Shown here: in pieces, positions 15,301 to 22,379 of the stretch
Layout of the letters: each line of letters begins with the position of its first letter
How positions within the stretch are numbered: the first letter of the stretch is position 1
DNA from: Micavibrio aeruginosavorus
GTDB taxonomy: Bacteria; Pseudomonadota; Alphaproteobacteria; UBA9219
NCBI GenBank assembly: GCA_020720905.1
Contig: DYNT01000006.1
Coordinates: 1-23,315, forward strand
Direction of reading: 5' to 3'
Length of the DNA: 23,315 nt
The notes under the pieces: model-generated
Databases searched by the model: none
Seen by the model: the letters and a program-made list of their open reading frames with translations, nothing else
Told to the model about the DNA's origin: nothing
Made by a program: the position numbers and the translations under genes

Positions 15301-18300
15301 TTTGCATCAGCTCACCCGTGCGCGTTGTCTCGGCGTTCAGTGCTTCGCTCAGCGTCTTGGCTTGGTCTTGCAGCGTGGCGGTGACGGTGACCGCTGCCTT
15401 GGCTTGCTCTTCGGCTTGCTTGGCATGGAGGATCAGCGTGCTGGCCTGATCCGAAAAGCCGTGGCTGGCCGTGGTGACATGAGCCAAAGCGGTTTGCGAA
15501 TTATCGGACAGTTGCCCCAAATGCGTTTGAACTTGTGACAGCGTTTCGCTGAGACGCACAATGGTGCGTTCAGCCACGCCAGAGGCTTCGCCATGCGCCG
15601 CGCCCAGTTTCTCGAACAGGTCAAGAAGTTGCTCGCGCTGCGTTTCGTTCGTGGCGGTTAGGACGCGGTGCTGTTCGACGATTTGTTCGCTGACGATATT
15701 CAGCGCGGCCACTTGCTGCGTGACGCCAGCGCTGAGAGCGCTCAAAACCGTCTCCGTCTTGTCGGCGGCGTTGTAGAGGCTTTGTGTCGTGCTTTCAATC
15801 TTTGCCCCTGCATTATCAGCCAAAGCGTTGTAGCGCGTGTTGGCTTGATCGGCGCTAAGAATCGCGGTGGCCGATGTCTGCTGCAGGCGGCTGCTGGTGT
15901 CATCGATATGCTCAATCGATTCCTTAAGGCTGGCGATGAGGCGCGCATTATGCGCTTCCATCGTCGTGCGCACTTGGCTGGATTGATCGGCAAAGTTGGT
16001 GGTGGCGATGTTCAAGCTGCGGATGCTGTCTTCAACTTGATGCGTTGTATCCAGCATACGGCTGGCTTGCTCGCCAAAGGCCGCGCCTGCCTTGTGAAGG
16101 ATCGAGACAGAACCCTCAGCCGCGTCATTGAGGCCTTGATGTTGATCTTTGAAGGCCTGAACCGCTTCTTCCATGCGGGTAAGAACGCGATCCGTGCCAT
16201 CCAACGCCGTTGTTTGCGCGACGGTGAACTTAGCGTTGACTTCCTCAAGGCGGCTGATCGTTTGCGTGCCCGTTGCAATGATCCTGTTGGCTTGTCCTTC
16301 GATTTGCGCGCTGCCTGCGCCAATAAGGGAAAGCTGCGCTTCCATGGCGGTGCTGAGCGATTGAACCTTGCCCGTTGTTTCGCTGGCGGTCAGATCAAGC
16401 TTGCTGGCGCGACGTTCAAAGTCCTCGCTGGCAAGACGTGTAACCTCGTTATAATGAGCGGCCACGCGATCCAGCAAGGCATAAGCCGAGTCTGTGCGCT
16501 CCTTCAGCGTTTGTCCCAGTTCGGTGAAGTGCGTGCCTGCGCGGGAGAGATCGCTGTTCATGGCGGCGGCCTGACTGTCCAGCGTCGCACGAATGGCGGC
16601 AGCCTCGTTTTGCAAGGCTGTCGTGACAATCTGTATCTTGGCGCTCGATTCCTGCGCTTCGGTATGAAGCTGATAGGACTGCTGTCCGACTTGCGCGGCG
16701 GCTTCCTTAAGCGTTGAGGCTGCCTCCATCGCTTTTTGACCCAGCGTACCAACTTCGCTTTGGATGCGCTCCGCCATCGCGTTAAAGTTTTCGATGGTCT
16801 GGCGCGTCGTTTCTTCCTGACTGGTGCGCACCGTCATAAACCGCTGGTTTAAATCTTCAATGGCGGTGAGCGTGCTGGATGTCATCTGGCTGACATCTTG
16901 ACCCATCGTGCTGATCCGTCCGTTATAATCTTGCAAACGATCCATCTGGCCTTGCATGTCGGCGCTATAGCGTCCCAAGGATTCGCGGCCTTGCGTGGTG
17001 CTGACCTCAATCTGGCTCATGACTTGCTGAACAGGGGCGCTGGCGTAATCGGCAAAATCTTGCAGGCGCTTATCGGTGCTATCAAGACGAGAGCGAATGT
17101 CATCCAGCATGATGGTCAGCGTGTCGTTTTGCGAACGCAGGGCTTCTTCCGCCGTCTTGGCCTGCTCTTGCAGGCTCGTGACTGTCGCGCTGATAGCCGT
17201 CTCGGCTGTTTGCGCGCCTGCCGTGATGTCGGCTTCTTGCCGTCCCAGCGATTCCGTGGCGATGCCAAGGGCATGAACGGTCATGCGGGCGGCTTCGTTG
17301 ATGCGGGTGATCACGCGCTCGTTTTGATCGACGGCGCTGCGCAGTTTTTCGGTAAGCGAGTCGCCGACGCTTTGCGTTGCATCGCGGGTGGCCAGCAAAC
17401 GCTCCAACACCTGTTGCAGATTTTGCAAAGCGGTCGAGGCGCGAAGCTGCACGTCTTGCCCCGCCTGTTGCGAGGCGCGGTGCAGCGTTTCAAATTGCTC
17501 CAGCTGTTGCGCGATTTCGTGCGAGATAGCGCGAAGTTGCGTGCTGTTGGCATCGTTCACAGAGCCCAAATGGCGCGTGGCGGCTTCATAACGCGCAGCG
17601 GTTTCGGCCAGTTGCGCGGCAATGGCATCGGTTCCTTTGCGTGCTTCATCATTCGCTTCGGTAAAGCGAACAAGCGCACCATCGGCGCGGGCGCTAAGAC
17701 CAGTGATGGAGCTATCCATCTGCTGCGCCAAATCATTGGACGCGGCGCTGATGCGGATGACAAGGCCGTCCAAATCGGTGCGGCGTTGTTGCAGGCCGCC
17801 ATCGATATCGTTCACGCGTGAAGCAAAGCGATCCAGCATCGCTTGCATATTCACAATCTGCGCCTCCAGCTTTTCGCTGAGATTGTTGGCCTGTTCGCGG
17901 GCCAATTGCTCGCTGGCATACAGGCGATCAGCCACGCCGCGCAGGACGGATTCCGATTCCGAAATACGAGAGGGCAGGATGGTGCTCAGCTCGTCCAAAG
18001 AACGCGTTTGCGTGTCCAGCGCGCTGGCCAGCCGTTCGGCTTCCTCACGCGCCATACCGGCGCGGCCAAGGAAATGCGCGATATTCTCATCAATCTTGCC
18101 GGAAAGCTCGCTCAGCGTGCCAGCAGCCGTTTCGGCGGCGCTGATCAAACTTGTTTCCTGCGAGCGGGCGGTATCGGAAAGCTTCTTGCTGTCCTGCATG
18201 GCGCGTTCGACGGTTGAGGCTACCAAAAGGGCGTTGGATTCAATGTCCTGCAAAAGGCCCGTGATCTGGTCACGCATGCCATCGGTTTGGCGCGAGACAT

Positions 18301-19015
18301 CATCACCCGTTTGAACAAGCTTGCTGTCCAAAATGCGCAGCATCGTGAACTTGTCTTCCATCAATTGATCGATGTGCTGCATGCTGCGGCGAATGACCTC
18401 TTGGATTTCATTCACTTGATAAAGGCTGTGCTGTTCAAAAGTTTCCAAATCGGCCTTATGCTCGTTGATGCGCTCCATAATGGCCATCAGCTCTTCATCG
18501 CCAATGTTCTTCGTGCTGCGCAGGAGGTCTAGCTGCTCCTTAATCGCCTGATTAAAGCGGCGGATGCGAACTTCGGCAGCGCCAGACTCGCCCGTAATCA
18601 TGGCCAGTTGACGGCGCAAAGGCTCGGTGACGGATTGCACGTCGGCGGCGCGTTGCAGATAGGCCGTGATCATCCAAATCATGGCCATGGGCGAAATGAC
18701 GGCGGAAATCCCAATGGCCCAATTGGACAAGGGCAGTCCGGCAAAGGTGTGCGCTTCGCCTGCTTGCATCATGACAAAGGCGACAATCGCAACCCAACCG
18801 ATGGACAAAGCCAACCCCATCCAAAACGGAGTCGTAGAATAATTGTTGGTTTTACGCGCCGCTGGGCGAGCCACAGGTTTGGCCGCTGGGCGAGCAGCCG
18901 CCTGACCTGTTGCCGTTTGTGGCTTTGTGCCATGAGAGGGCGGTGTGGTTCCAACACTAGGTGTGGGGGACAATGTGCGGACAGGAGTATCGGAAAATTT
19001 CGTCGGATCAACCAT
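12395..19015 (-). CDS. Giant membrane-anchored coiled-coil repeat protein (possible TipN/GPR-like polar scaffold)
   Basis: One uninterrupted frame gives 2206 residues. Residues 1-60 are Pro/Ala/Thr-rich and basic (AARPAAKPVARPAARK at 40-55). Two membrane helices follow at about 64-83 and 98-119. The remaining roughly 2080 residues are almost wholly Ala/Gln/Ser/Thr/Glu-rich helix with heptad-like patterns and very few Pro or Cys, typical of apolipoprotein- or tropomyosin-like coiled coil. Three tandem 171-residue repeats lie at 1056-1568, and more divergent copies flank them. No enzymatic motif is visible. The layout, a short cytoplasmic tail, two TM helices and a huge coiled coil, recalls alphaproteobacterial polarity proteins (TipN of Caulobacter; the roughly 2100-residue growth pole ring protein GPR of Agrobacterium), which recruit cell-pole and growth machinery. 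Homology is inferred from architecture only. ATG 19015 has AGAGG 5 nt upstream. pfkA follows after 21 nt. Confidence 0.85.
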   Translation of the reverse strand: MVDPTKFSDTPVRTLSPTPSVGTTPPSHGTKPQTATGQAAARPAAKPVARPAARKTNNYSTTPFWMGLALSIGWVAIVAFVMMQAGEAHTFAGLPLSNWAIGISAVISPMAMIWMITAYLQRAADVQSVTEPLRRQLAMITGESGAAEVRIRRFNQAIKEQLDLLRSTKNIGDEELMAIMERINEHKADLETFEQHSLYQVNEIQEVIRRSMQHIDQLMEDKFTMLRILDSKLVQTGDDVSRQTDGMRDQITGLLQDIESNALLVASTVERAMQDSKKLSDTARSQETSLISAAETAAGTLSELSGKIDENIAHFLGRAGMAREEAERLASALDTQTRSLDELSTILPSRISESESVLRGVADRLYASEQLAREQANNLSEKLEAQIVNMQAMLDRFASRVNDIDGGLQQRRTDLDGLVIRISAASNDLAQQMDSSITGLSARADGALVRFTEANDEARKGTDAIAAQLAETAARYEAATRHLGSVNDANSTQLRAISHEIAQQLEQFETLHRASQQAGQDVQLRASTALQNLQQVLERLLATRDATQSVGDSLTEKLRSAVDQNERVITRINEAARMTVHALGIATESLGRQEADITAGAQTAETAISATVTSLQEQAKTAEEALRSQNDTLTIMLDDIRSRLDSTDKRLQDFADYASAPVQQVMSQIEVSTTQGRESLGRYSADMQGQMDRLQDYNGRISTMGQDVSQMTSSTLTAIEDLNQRFMTVRTSQEETTRQTIENFNAMAERIQSEVGTLGQKAMEAASTLKEAAAQVGQQSYQLHTEAQESSAKIQIVTTALQNEAAAIRATLDSQAAAMNSDLSRAGTHFTELGQTLKERTDSAYALLDRVAAHYNEVTRLASEDFERRASKLDLTASETTGKVQSLSTAMEAQLSLIGAGSAQIEGQANRIIATGTQTISRLEEVNAKFTVAQTTALDGTDRVLTRMEEAVQAFKDQHQGLNDAAEGSVSILHKAGAAFGEQASRMLDTTHQVEDSIRSLNIATTNFADQSSQVRTTMEAHNARLIASLKESIEHIDDTSSRLQQTSATAILSADQANTRYNALADNAGAKIESTTQSLYNAADKTETVLSALSAGVTQQVAALNIVSEQIVEQHRVLTATNETQREQLLDLFEKLGAAHGEASGVAERTIVRLSETLSQVQTHLGQLSDNSQTALAHVTTASHGFSDQASTLILHAKQAEEQAKAAVTVTATLQDQAKTLSEALNAETTRTGELMQSLLERLGASSGAMQDISGTASTALTDLQMGIARQAANLNESMDQIASRQQGLTQAMEAQRETLSTLVARLSVAQDETASAAERAASRLSDGTQQITSQMERLENRAGVSLASIHAANEGMTKETATLIASTGTAEAQTKSLLDSAIAMQKQASDVCSQLRSETHMTEETLGTLVGKLDGNAKVLRDASLAAETTLANLGSTVTQQTTAINANLGHIEEKQSSLGSALDVQREMLGDMVTRLTLAQDETAAAAERSAARLVDSTGQITRQMGALDDQTQNALASVRAASTGLADEAVTIAQHTQKAEEQVRTMLQATGSLHEEARVLREKTTGEADQTIEQVRTVIAQLDTTVSHLKQQSNQVANVIDKSGLDFSTIAKASGDTLQKQADNLAVIAAQAQGHITGVNDKVRESVKLIADASDMTETHGLRLAETAEKSTSQLVSLIATMNESDRETRAIFEKATARLIDTRTTLEKELQTIADLSGRAVEQVMGAGSALAIQSDALRANLASSESALTQAADTVREETVQLPALLGRSAKDIESAAKTFKAQTGDIAESMLKTTDRCISTAGAVRDTMMDEARHLTSVAETADQTLCQFNEALKTQLEAIKAGTSTLSSEQKDLVEKASQTITQLSAASDRLAQLRGDTVQTASKLAHEFETIEARAGTTTQRLGAAGDALSKQVEQLTAMTENAEGKMVGASQNFREQLERVRGGIQTQIDDINRGLMQITAQLDRTGTSLRAAMAGTVVDVEKIAVRFDQTSKDTANQLTDRTARMRVATEEVAKLLGGFGDQIDGLLSRIGSASEGIKRHETDLVGHMQQAFSHLGGVADRLNSTRVLADNVSEAAVSKLAEVAQNIEKQMRTMAEGGQTVTSIIQSVAQTYADQVSRVNSGVIGSQEQITAMNAMMEEMQQRTDRMRVTLKLQGDDLLGSLEQILDQLSNTGGAMSDAVDGSLQQQAINSLKKIS
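14312..15850 (-). repeat. Three tandem 513-bp (171-codon) coding repeats in the giant gene
   Basis: The units are 15338-15850, 14825-15337 and 14312-14824. In each, an Ala-rich helix leads to an anchor Gln-Arg-Glu (Q1126, Q1297, Q1468) spaced exactly 513 nt apart with no indel. Aligned segments are TNETQREQLLDLFEKL, AMEAQRETLSTLVARL and ALDVQREMLGDMVTRL, then ERTIVRLSETLSQVQTHLGQL, ERAASRLSDGTQQITSQMERL and ERSAARLVDSTGQITRQMGAL (the first two cut here to their core). The copies differ at many positions, so the duplications are old and were kept in register. A weaker copy is visible N-terminal to these (DRVLTRMEEAVQAFKDQHQGL). Confidence 0.8.
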
Positions 19016-19245
19016 GTATGCCTCTAGTCAATTGAAAATCTTTGAACCCCATCCCTGATCATCCCACGGGAAAAGAAGCGCGTTTCATAAAAAACGTAAC
19101 ACGTTGACGCATCACGCAAATAAACACACATCCTCCCACGCGATTCGCATGGACCGGTACTGCTCACCGAAGTTTAGCAGGAAACATCTTTAAAAGGGAA
19201 GCATTAAGCGGCCTTCCCAACAAACAAAAAAAGGTAAAGCTTTCT

Positions 19246-19367
19246 CGTCATGGCGAGAGACCAACGGGAGCGCGGCAATCTCCTACACTTTCCACCAACG
19301 ACCCCGCTTGCCAATTCAGGCGATGGATCGCCACGTCGTTCGCTAACGCTCTCTCCTCGCGATGACG
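19246..19367. repeat. Palindromic dispersed element with CGTCAT...ATGACG ends
   Basis: The termini CGTCATGGCGAG (19246-19257) and CTCGCGATGACG (19356-19367) are inverted copies matching at 11 of 12 positions. A second internal pair is CGCGGCAATC (19271-19280) against GATCGCCACG (about 19326-19335), 8 of 10. The general form CGTCATTGCGAG...GCGGCAATC...GATTGCCGCG...CTCGCAATGACG is, from memory, a common dispersed palindrome in bacterial genomes including Rickettsiales and relatives. It has no coding capacity. It is a different family from the elements at 6921-7190 and 9627-9652. Confidence 0.7.
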
Positions 19368-19588
19368 GGGTAGAAAAAACCCATATCGCAATTCCCCTTA
19401 GCCCCTAAAAAAGGCCTCGCGCCGCCACGAAGCCCCTTCCTTCCCTCAATGCTAAAGGCCGAATCCTGAATGCTCCCTTCGGACACAGCTCCGCGTAGCC
19501 AAGTCAATAGCAGAAACGTCCCTACGAGTCAAGAAAAATAACTTGGTTAATATGATTATTCTAATAAATAAGGCGGCAATCCTATAGA

Positions 19589-19621
19589 CCCTTCGTGAAT
19601 GATGCTCTTTATTCACGAGGG
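19589..19621. other. Stem-loop upstream of the STAS gene
   Basis: CCCTTCGTGAAT (19589-19600) and ATTCACGAGGG (19611-19621) form a stem of about 11 bp with one G-T-like mismatch and a 10-nt loop. No T run follows on either strand, so it is not a standard terminator. It may be an operator, a leader structure or a small repeat; its position about 120 nt before the STAS start is the only context. Confidence 0.4.
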
Positions 19622-19741
19622 GGCTATTTCACAAATGAAAGTAAGAAAGCATAGTTTTGTGTGTGGGAAATACACGCCTCCTTAAGACTATACGGGGAAT
19701 ACTAAGATTATCGCGGCTATACCGTAAGCATTAGGTGTTTT

Positions 19742-20050
19742 ATGAAATACGATGTCAGCTTGACCTCCAAAGTTATGACCATCGTCATGGAAGGTGATTT
19801 TACCTTCCAAGATTCCTACTTCTTTCGGCAAATTCTTAAGGCTGTTAAAAAAGATGGCGCTGGCAAAGAAATTAGGCTGCATGTGGGGGGGCTTCATTCG
19901 ATTGATTCAACGGCCTTGCGCTTTTTCATGTTGGCTCATGATCTCTCAAAACAACGTCACAGTTGCCTTTTTTTTGAAGCGCCAAAGGGACAAGTTTTGC
20001 TGACGCTCAATGAAGCGGCGCGGTGTAACGCGTTGAACATTGCCGCCTAA
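19742..20050 (+). CDS. STAS-domain protein (anti-sigma factor antagonist-like)
   Basis: The 102-residue protein is a single STAS domain. It starts with a beta strand (YDVSLTSKVMTIVMEGDFTF), contains the conserved loop GGLHSIDSTALRFFMLAHDL (49-68), in which S56 is the likely phosphorylation site, and ends with the FFEAPKGQVLLTLNEAARCNALNI strand-helix segment. Such proteins bind a partner kinase or anti-sigma factor when unphosphorylated, or act as small adaptors, for example in stress response or lipid-asymmetry (Mla) systems. No sigma factor, serine kinase or Mla gene lies nearby, so the partner is unknown. AGGTG lies just before ATG 19742. It is 280 nt upstream of ftsZ on the same strand. 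Confidence 0.85.
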   Translation: MKYDVSLTSKVMTIVMEGDFTFQDSYFFRQILKAVKKDGAGKEIRLHVGGLHSIDSTALRFFMLAHDLSKQRHSCLFFEAPKGQVLLTLNEAARCNALNIAA

Positions 20051-20330
20051 AAAAATATTTCCTCATTTTCCTCATATAGCACTTTGACTGTGGCGGCTAA
20101 TCCCTTGGAATGCGCCCTTTTTTCTTTTTTGGAGTGTTCTCTCTTTTTTATAAAGGCGTATTTTAAAACTAAATCACTGAATTTCTTTATCGAAAATCTC
20201 TTTCTGGTCTTGCGCGAATCAAACGAAAAGGATGATATGGTTCCAATGATTCCTTTCCTGATCATCCTGCTGGGGTAGGTCGCCTCACAGTTTTTTAGGA
20301 AAAAATGACAAAACGCTATGGAGGAAGAGA
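20051..20330. promoter_or_regulatory. ftsZ upstream region
   Basis: This A+T- and pyrimidine-rich 280-bp gap separates the STAS gene from ftsZ and should carry an ftsZ promoter; I cannot fix its -10/-35. A 13-codon frame at 20237-20278 (MVPMIPFLIILLG) has a good AAGGA 4-5 nt before its ATG and could be a leader peptide or chance. GANTC sites occur at 20216-20220 and 20248-20252, about what chance predicts. The ftsZ ribosome-binding site, GGAGG at 20320-20324, ends the region. Confidence 0.4.
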
Positions 20331-22052
20331 ATGATCAATTTGTCGATGGCTGAACCTGACAACATGCTACGCCCACGCATTACGGTCGTTGGGGTTGGCG
20401 GGGCAGGTGGCAACGCTATTAACAACATGATCCGCTCTAACCTTGAGGGCTGTGATTTCGTCGGCGCCAACACAGATTCCCAAGCGCTGGCGCAATCACT
20501 CGCAGGCCGTAAGATTCAGCTTGGCGTCAATCTCTCGCGTGGGCTGGGCGCAGGCTCAAGGCCTAACATCGGTTGCGCTGCGGCTGAGGAAGCCCTTCCC
20601 GACATCATGTCGATTCTTGATGGTTCCGATATGCTTTTTGTCACCGCAGGCATGGGGGGCGGCACAGGAACGGGCGCTGCGCCTGTCATTGCCCGCGCTG
20701 CGCGTGAGGCTGGGATTTTGACGGTTGGCGTTGTGACTAAACCGTTCCATTTCGAAGGCAATAATCGTATGCGTCAAGCTGAGCTTGGCATCGCAGAATT
20801 GCAAAAATATGTCGATACGCTGATCGTTATTCCCAACCAAAATCTTTTCCGTATTGCCAACGAACGCACGACGTTTGCCGAAGCTTTCCGCATGGCGGAC
20901 GAGGTTCTGCACTCTGGCGTGCGCGGTATTACTGATTTGATGGTCATGCCAGGCTTTATGAATCTTGACTTTGCCGATGTTAAAACAGTGATGAGCGAGA
21001 TGGGCAAGGCGATGATGGGAACGGGTGAGGCTGATGGCGACAATCGCGCCATTCGCGCAGCGGAGTCGGCCATCTCTAATCCTTTGCTGGACGATATTTC
21101 GATGAAGGGGGCGCGTGGCGTTCTGATCAACATCACGGGCGGCCTTGATATGACGCTGTTTGAGGTTGACCAAGCGGCCAATCGCATTCGCGACGAAGTG
21201 GATCCAGAAGCGCAAATCAAGGTTGGATCAACGCTTGGCGAAGGGTTGGATGGCCGCATTCGTGTTTCTGTCATTGCGACGGGCATCGATGTTGAGCAAA
21301 GCACCTTTGTCAGCGACACGCGGGGGGCTACGTTATCAAGCGCGGTTAAACCAGCGGTTCGCGTTATCCAAAGAGAAGATGTTCGGTCTGCCGCTACGGT
21401 TGCGCCTGTGAAAGTAACGGCTCCTGAGCCTTTCGTTGAAAAGGAAGAAGTTGCCGCCACGCCTCAACCAACGACGACTTACTTCACCATGCCGACTTCT
21501 GTAACGCCAAGGACGATGGCGAATGTCAAGGCTTCTTCTATGACAGCGCCTTTAGCCTTTGCGACAACCAGCGGCGCTTCGATAGATTGTGAAAAAGAAG
21601 AGGCGCCTCATCATGGGACAACGTATAAAACAAGCGTTGCGCCTTTGCCTGTGCGAGAGATTCCGCCTGTTCAGCAAGCGGGGCGGCAACGCACCGTCAC
21701 AACGTTATCGGCAGGCTCAACAATGGACTCGTCCTCACGTGGACGTGGCACAGAGGCGACAACCAGTGACATGCGGATTACGCAACTCACGGCAGCTTCG
21801 TCACAGACCGCCACACCAAGCAGCATGCCCATCAACCAGCGGGCTCAATCACTCTTCCAAAGGATTACAGGCTTTGGCCTTGTGCGGCCTTCGGTAGCGC
21901 AAGACATGGAGGATGAGTTGGATAGGGATGATACGGCAGGAAAGCGTCAGACTGATTTAGATATTGATTCATCAGATCGTCAGGCCTTGTCAAATGGTGA
22001 CTCTGACTTGTTGGACATTCCTGCCTTTTTAAGACGGCAAGGCAACCACTAA
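20331..22052 (+). CDS. ftsZ: Cell division GTPase FtsZ
   Basis: The 573-residue protein is the bacterial tubulin that forms the division ring. It has the N-terminal nucleotide fold GVGGAGGNAINNM (21-33), the tubulin signature GGGTGTG (109-115), and the T7 catalytic loop NLDFADV (211-217) with D213 and D216. The globular core ends near residue 323. A long disordered linker of about 238 residues, rich in Ala, Thr, Ser and Pro, leads to the C-terminal peptide DIPAFLRRQ (562-570), which binds FtsA, ZipA-like or other membrane anchors. Such a long linker is common in alphaproteobacteria. ATG 20331 has a strong GGAGG 6 nt upstream. Unlike the usual order, ftsQ and ftsA do not precede it and lpxC does not follow; its neighbours are a STAS gene and a convergent hpnC. 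Confidence 0.97.
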   Translation: MINLSMAEPDNMLRPRITVVGVGGAGGNAINNMIRSNLEGCDFVGANTDSQALAQSLAGRKIQLGVNLSRGLGAGSRPNIGCAAAEEALPDIMSILDGSDMLFVTAGMGGGTGTGAAPVIARAAREAGILTVGVVTKPFHFEGNNRMRQAELGIAELQKYVDTLIVIPNQNLFRIANERTTFAEAFRMADEVLHSGVRGITDLMVMPGFMNLDFADVKTVMSEMGKAMMGTGEADGDNRAIRAAESAISNPLLDDISMKGARGVLINITGGLDMTLFEVDQAANRIRDEVDPEAQIKVGSTLGEGLDGRIRVSVIATGIDVEQSTFVSDTRGATLSSAVKPAVRVIQREDVRSAATVAPVKVTAPEPFVEKEEVAATPQPTTTYFTMPTSVTPRTMANVKASSMTAPLAFATTSGASIDCEKEEAPHHGTTYKTSVAPLPVREIPPVQQAGRQRTVTTLSAGSTMDSSSRGRGTEATTSDMRITQLTAASSQTATPSSMPINQRAQSLFQRITGFGLVRPSVAQDMEDELDRDDTAGKRQTDLDIDSSDRQALSNGDSDLLDIPAFLRRQGNH

Positions 22053-22128
22053 TCGTTTCTGAAATGTTTTGGTTTCATCCTAACCGCCCTATGAATGGAC
22101 TCATTGGACATCTTGCCTAACCCGCCAT

Positions 22129-22203
22129 CATCCCGCACGCAGCGATGCGTGAGCATCGCACCCCTCTCTCGTCATCCCGCACGCAGCGATGCGTGAGCAT
22201 CGC
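22129..22203. repeat. Direct pair of identical 31-bp hairpin repeats
   Basis: Two identical 31-bp units occupy 22129-22159 and 22173-22203, with 13 bp between them. Each begins CATCCCGCACGCA and contains a 7-bp hairpin, GCGATGC-GTGA-GCATCGC. The second unit also forms the left lobe of the larger palindrome nest at 22162-22329. The copies are perfectly identical in non-coding DNA, which implies a recent duplication or copying event. Confidence 0.85.
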
Positions 22204-22329
22204 GAAGATGCGGGACCCAGAGGACTGGGGGCGATGCTGCGGTTTTGTAAAAAAGGAAAAGTTTTAAACTGGCTCCCGCATCTTCGTCCCGCTCTACGCG
22301 GGACTTCGTGCGGGATGACGAAAGAGGGA
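22162..22329. repeat. Nested palindromes forming a four-armed (cloverleaf-like) structure between ftsZ and hpnC
   Basis: An outer stem pairs 22170-22183 with 22307-22320 (CGTCATCCCGCACG / CGTGCGGGATGACG, 14 bp perfect), and flanking C/T- and A/G-rich bases extend it with a mismatch. Inside it are a left hairpin (22186-22203, GCGATGC stem), a central stem 22203-22215 with 22274-22286 (CGAAGATGCGGGA / TCCCGCATCTTCG, 13 bp perfect) and a right hairpin (22286-22304, GTCCCGC / GCGGGAC). The central stem's loop carries one more hairpin (CCCAG-AGGA-CTGGG, 22216-22229). It lies in the 327-bp gap between the convergent ends of ftsZ and hpnC. It probably reflects several REP-like palindromes inserted into each other. 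It may also end transcription from both sides, but no T run is seen at a suitable place. Confidence 0.75.
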
Positions 22330-22379
22330 AGGATTGTCCATGGCAAAAACAAATGAATCTATTCATTGAGCCGTTAGGC

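Larger units (their letters stand above)
19016..19741. other. 726-bp non-coding region between the giant gene and the STAS gene
   Basis: No gene can be supported here. It contains the palindromic element at 19246-19367 and a hairpin at 19589-19621, and it must hold the divergent promoters of the giant gene (near 19020-19150) and of the STAS gene (near 19630-19735). I find no convincing -35/-10 pair and no CtrA-type TTAA-N7-TTAA box. Bases 19380-19560 show nothing recognisable. The base composition is more A+T-rich than the genes, especially after 19540. Confidence 0.5.

Noticed and set aside
15668..16717. A long plus-strand open frame (349 codons), and several others of 150-310 codons, opposite the giant gene
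   Set aside because: They are antisense shadows of the Ala/Gln-rich coding sequence: no recognisable domains, Arg/Cys/Leu-rich composition, no ribosome-binding sites, and the minus strand carries one continuous coherent protein.
20216..20252. Two GANTC (CcrM-type) sites in the ftsZ upstream region
   Set aside because: About one such site is expected by chance in 280 bp, so two sites are not evidence of cell-cycle methylation control.
22129..22203. CRISPR-like array because of the identical 31-bp repeats
   Set aside because: Only two copies with a 13-bp spacer, each internally palindromic and part of a larger nested inverted repeat; no cas genes. This fits REP-like elements.
22170..22320. 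A tRNA or other known structured RNA, because of the cloverleaf shape
   Set aside because: Stem lengths, the 58-nt central loop and the lack of any tRNA consensus bases (T-loop GTTCRA, CCA side) do not fit; the arms are REP-like palindromes.
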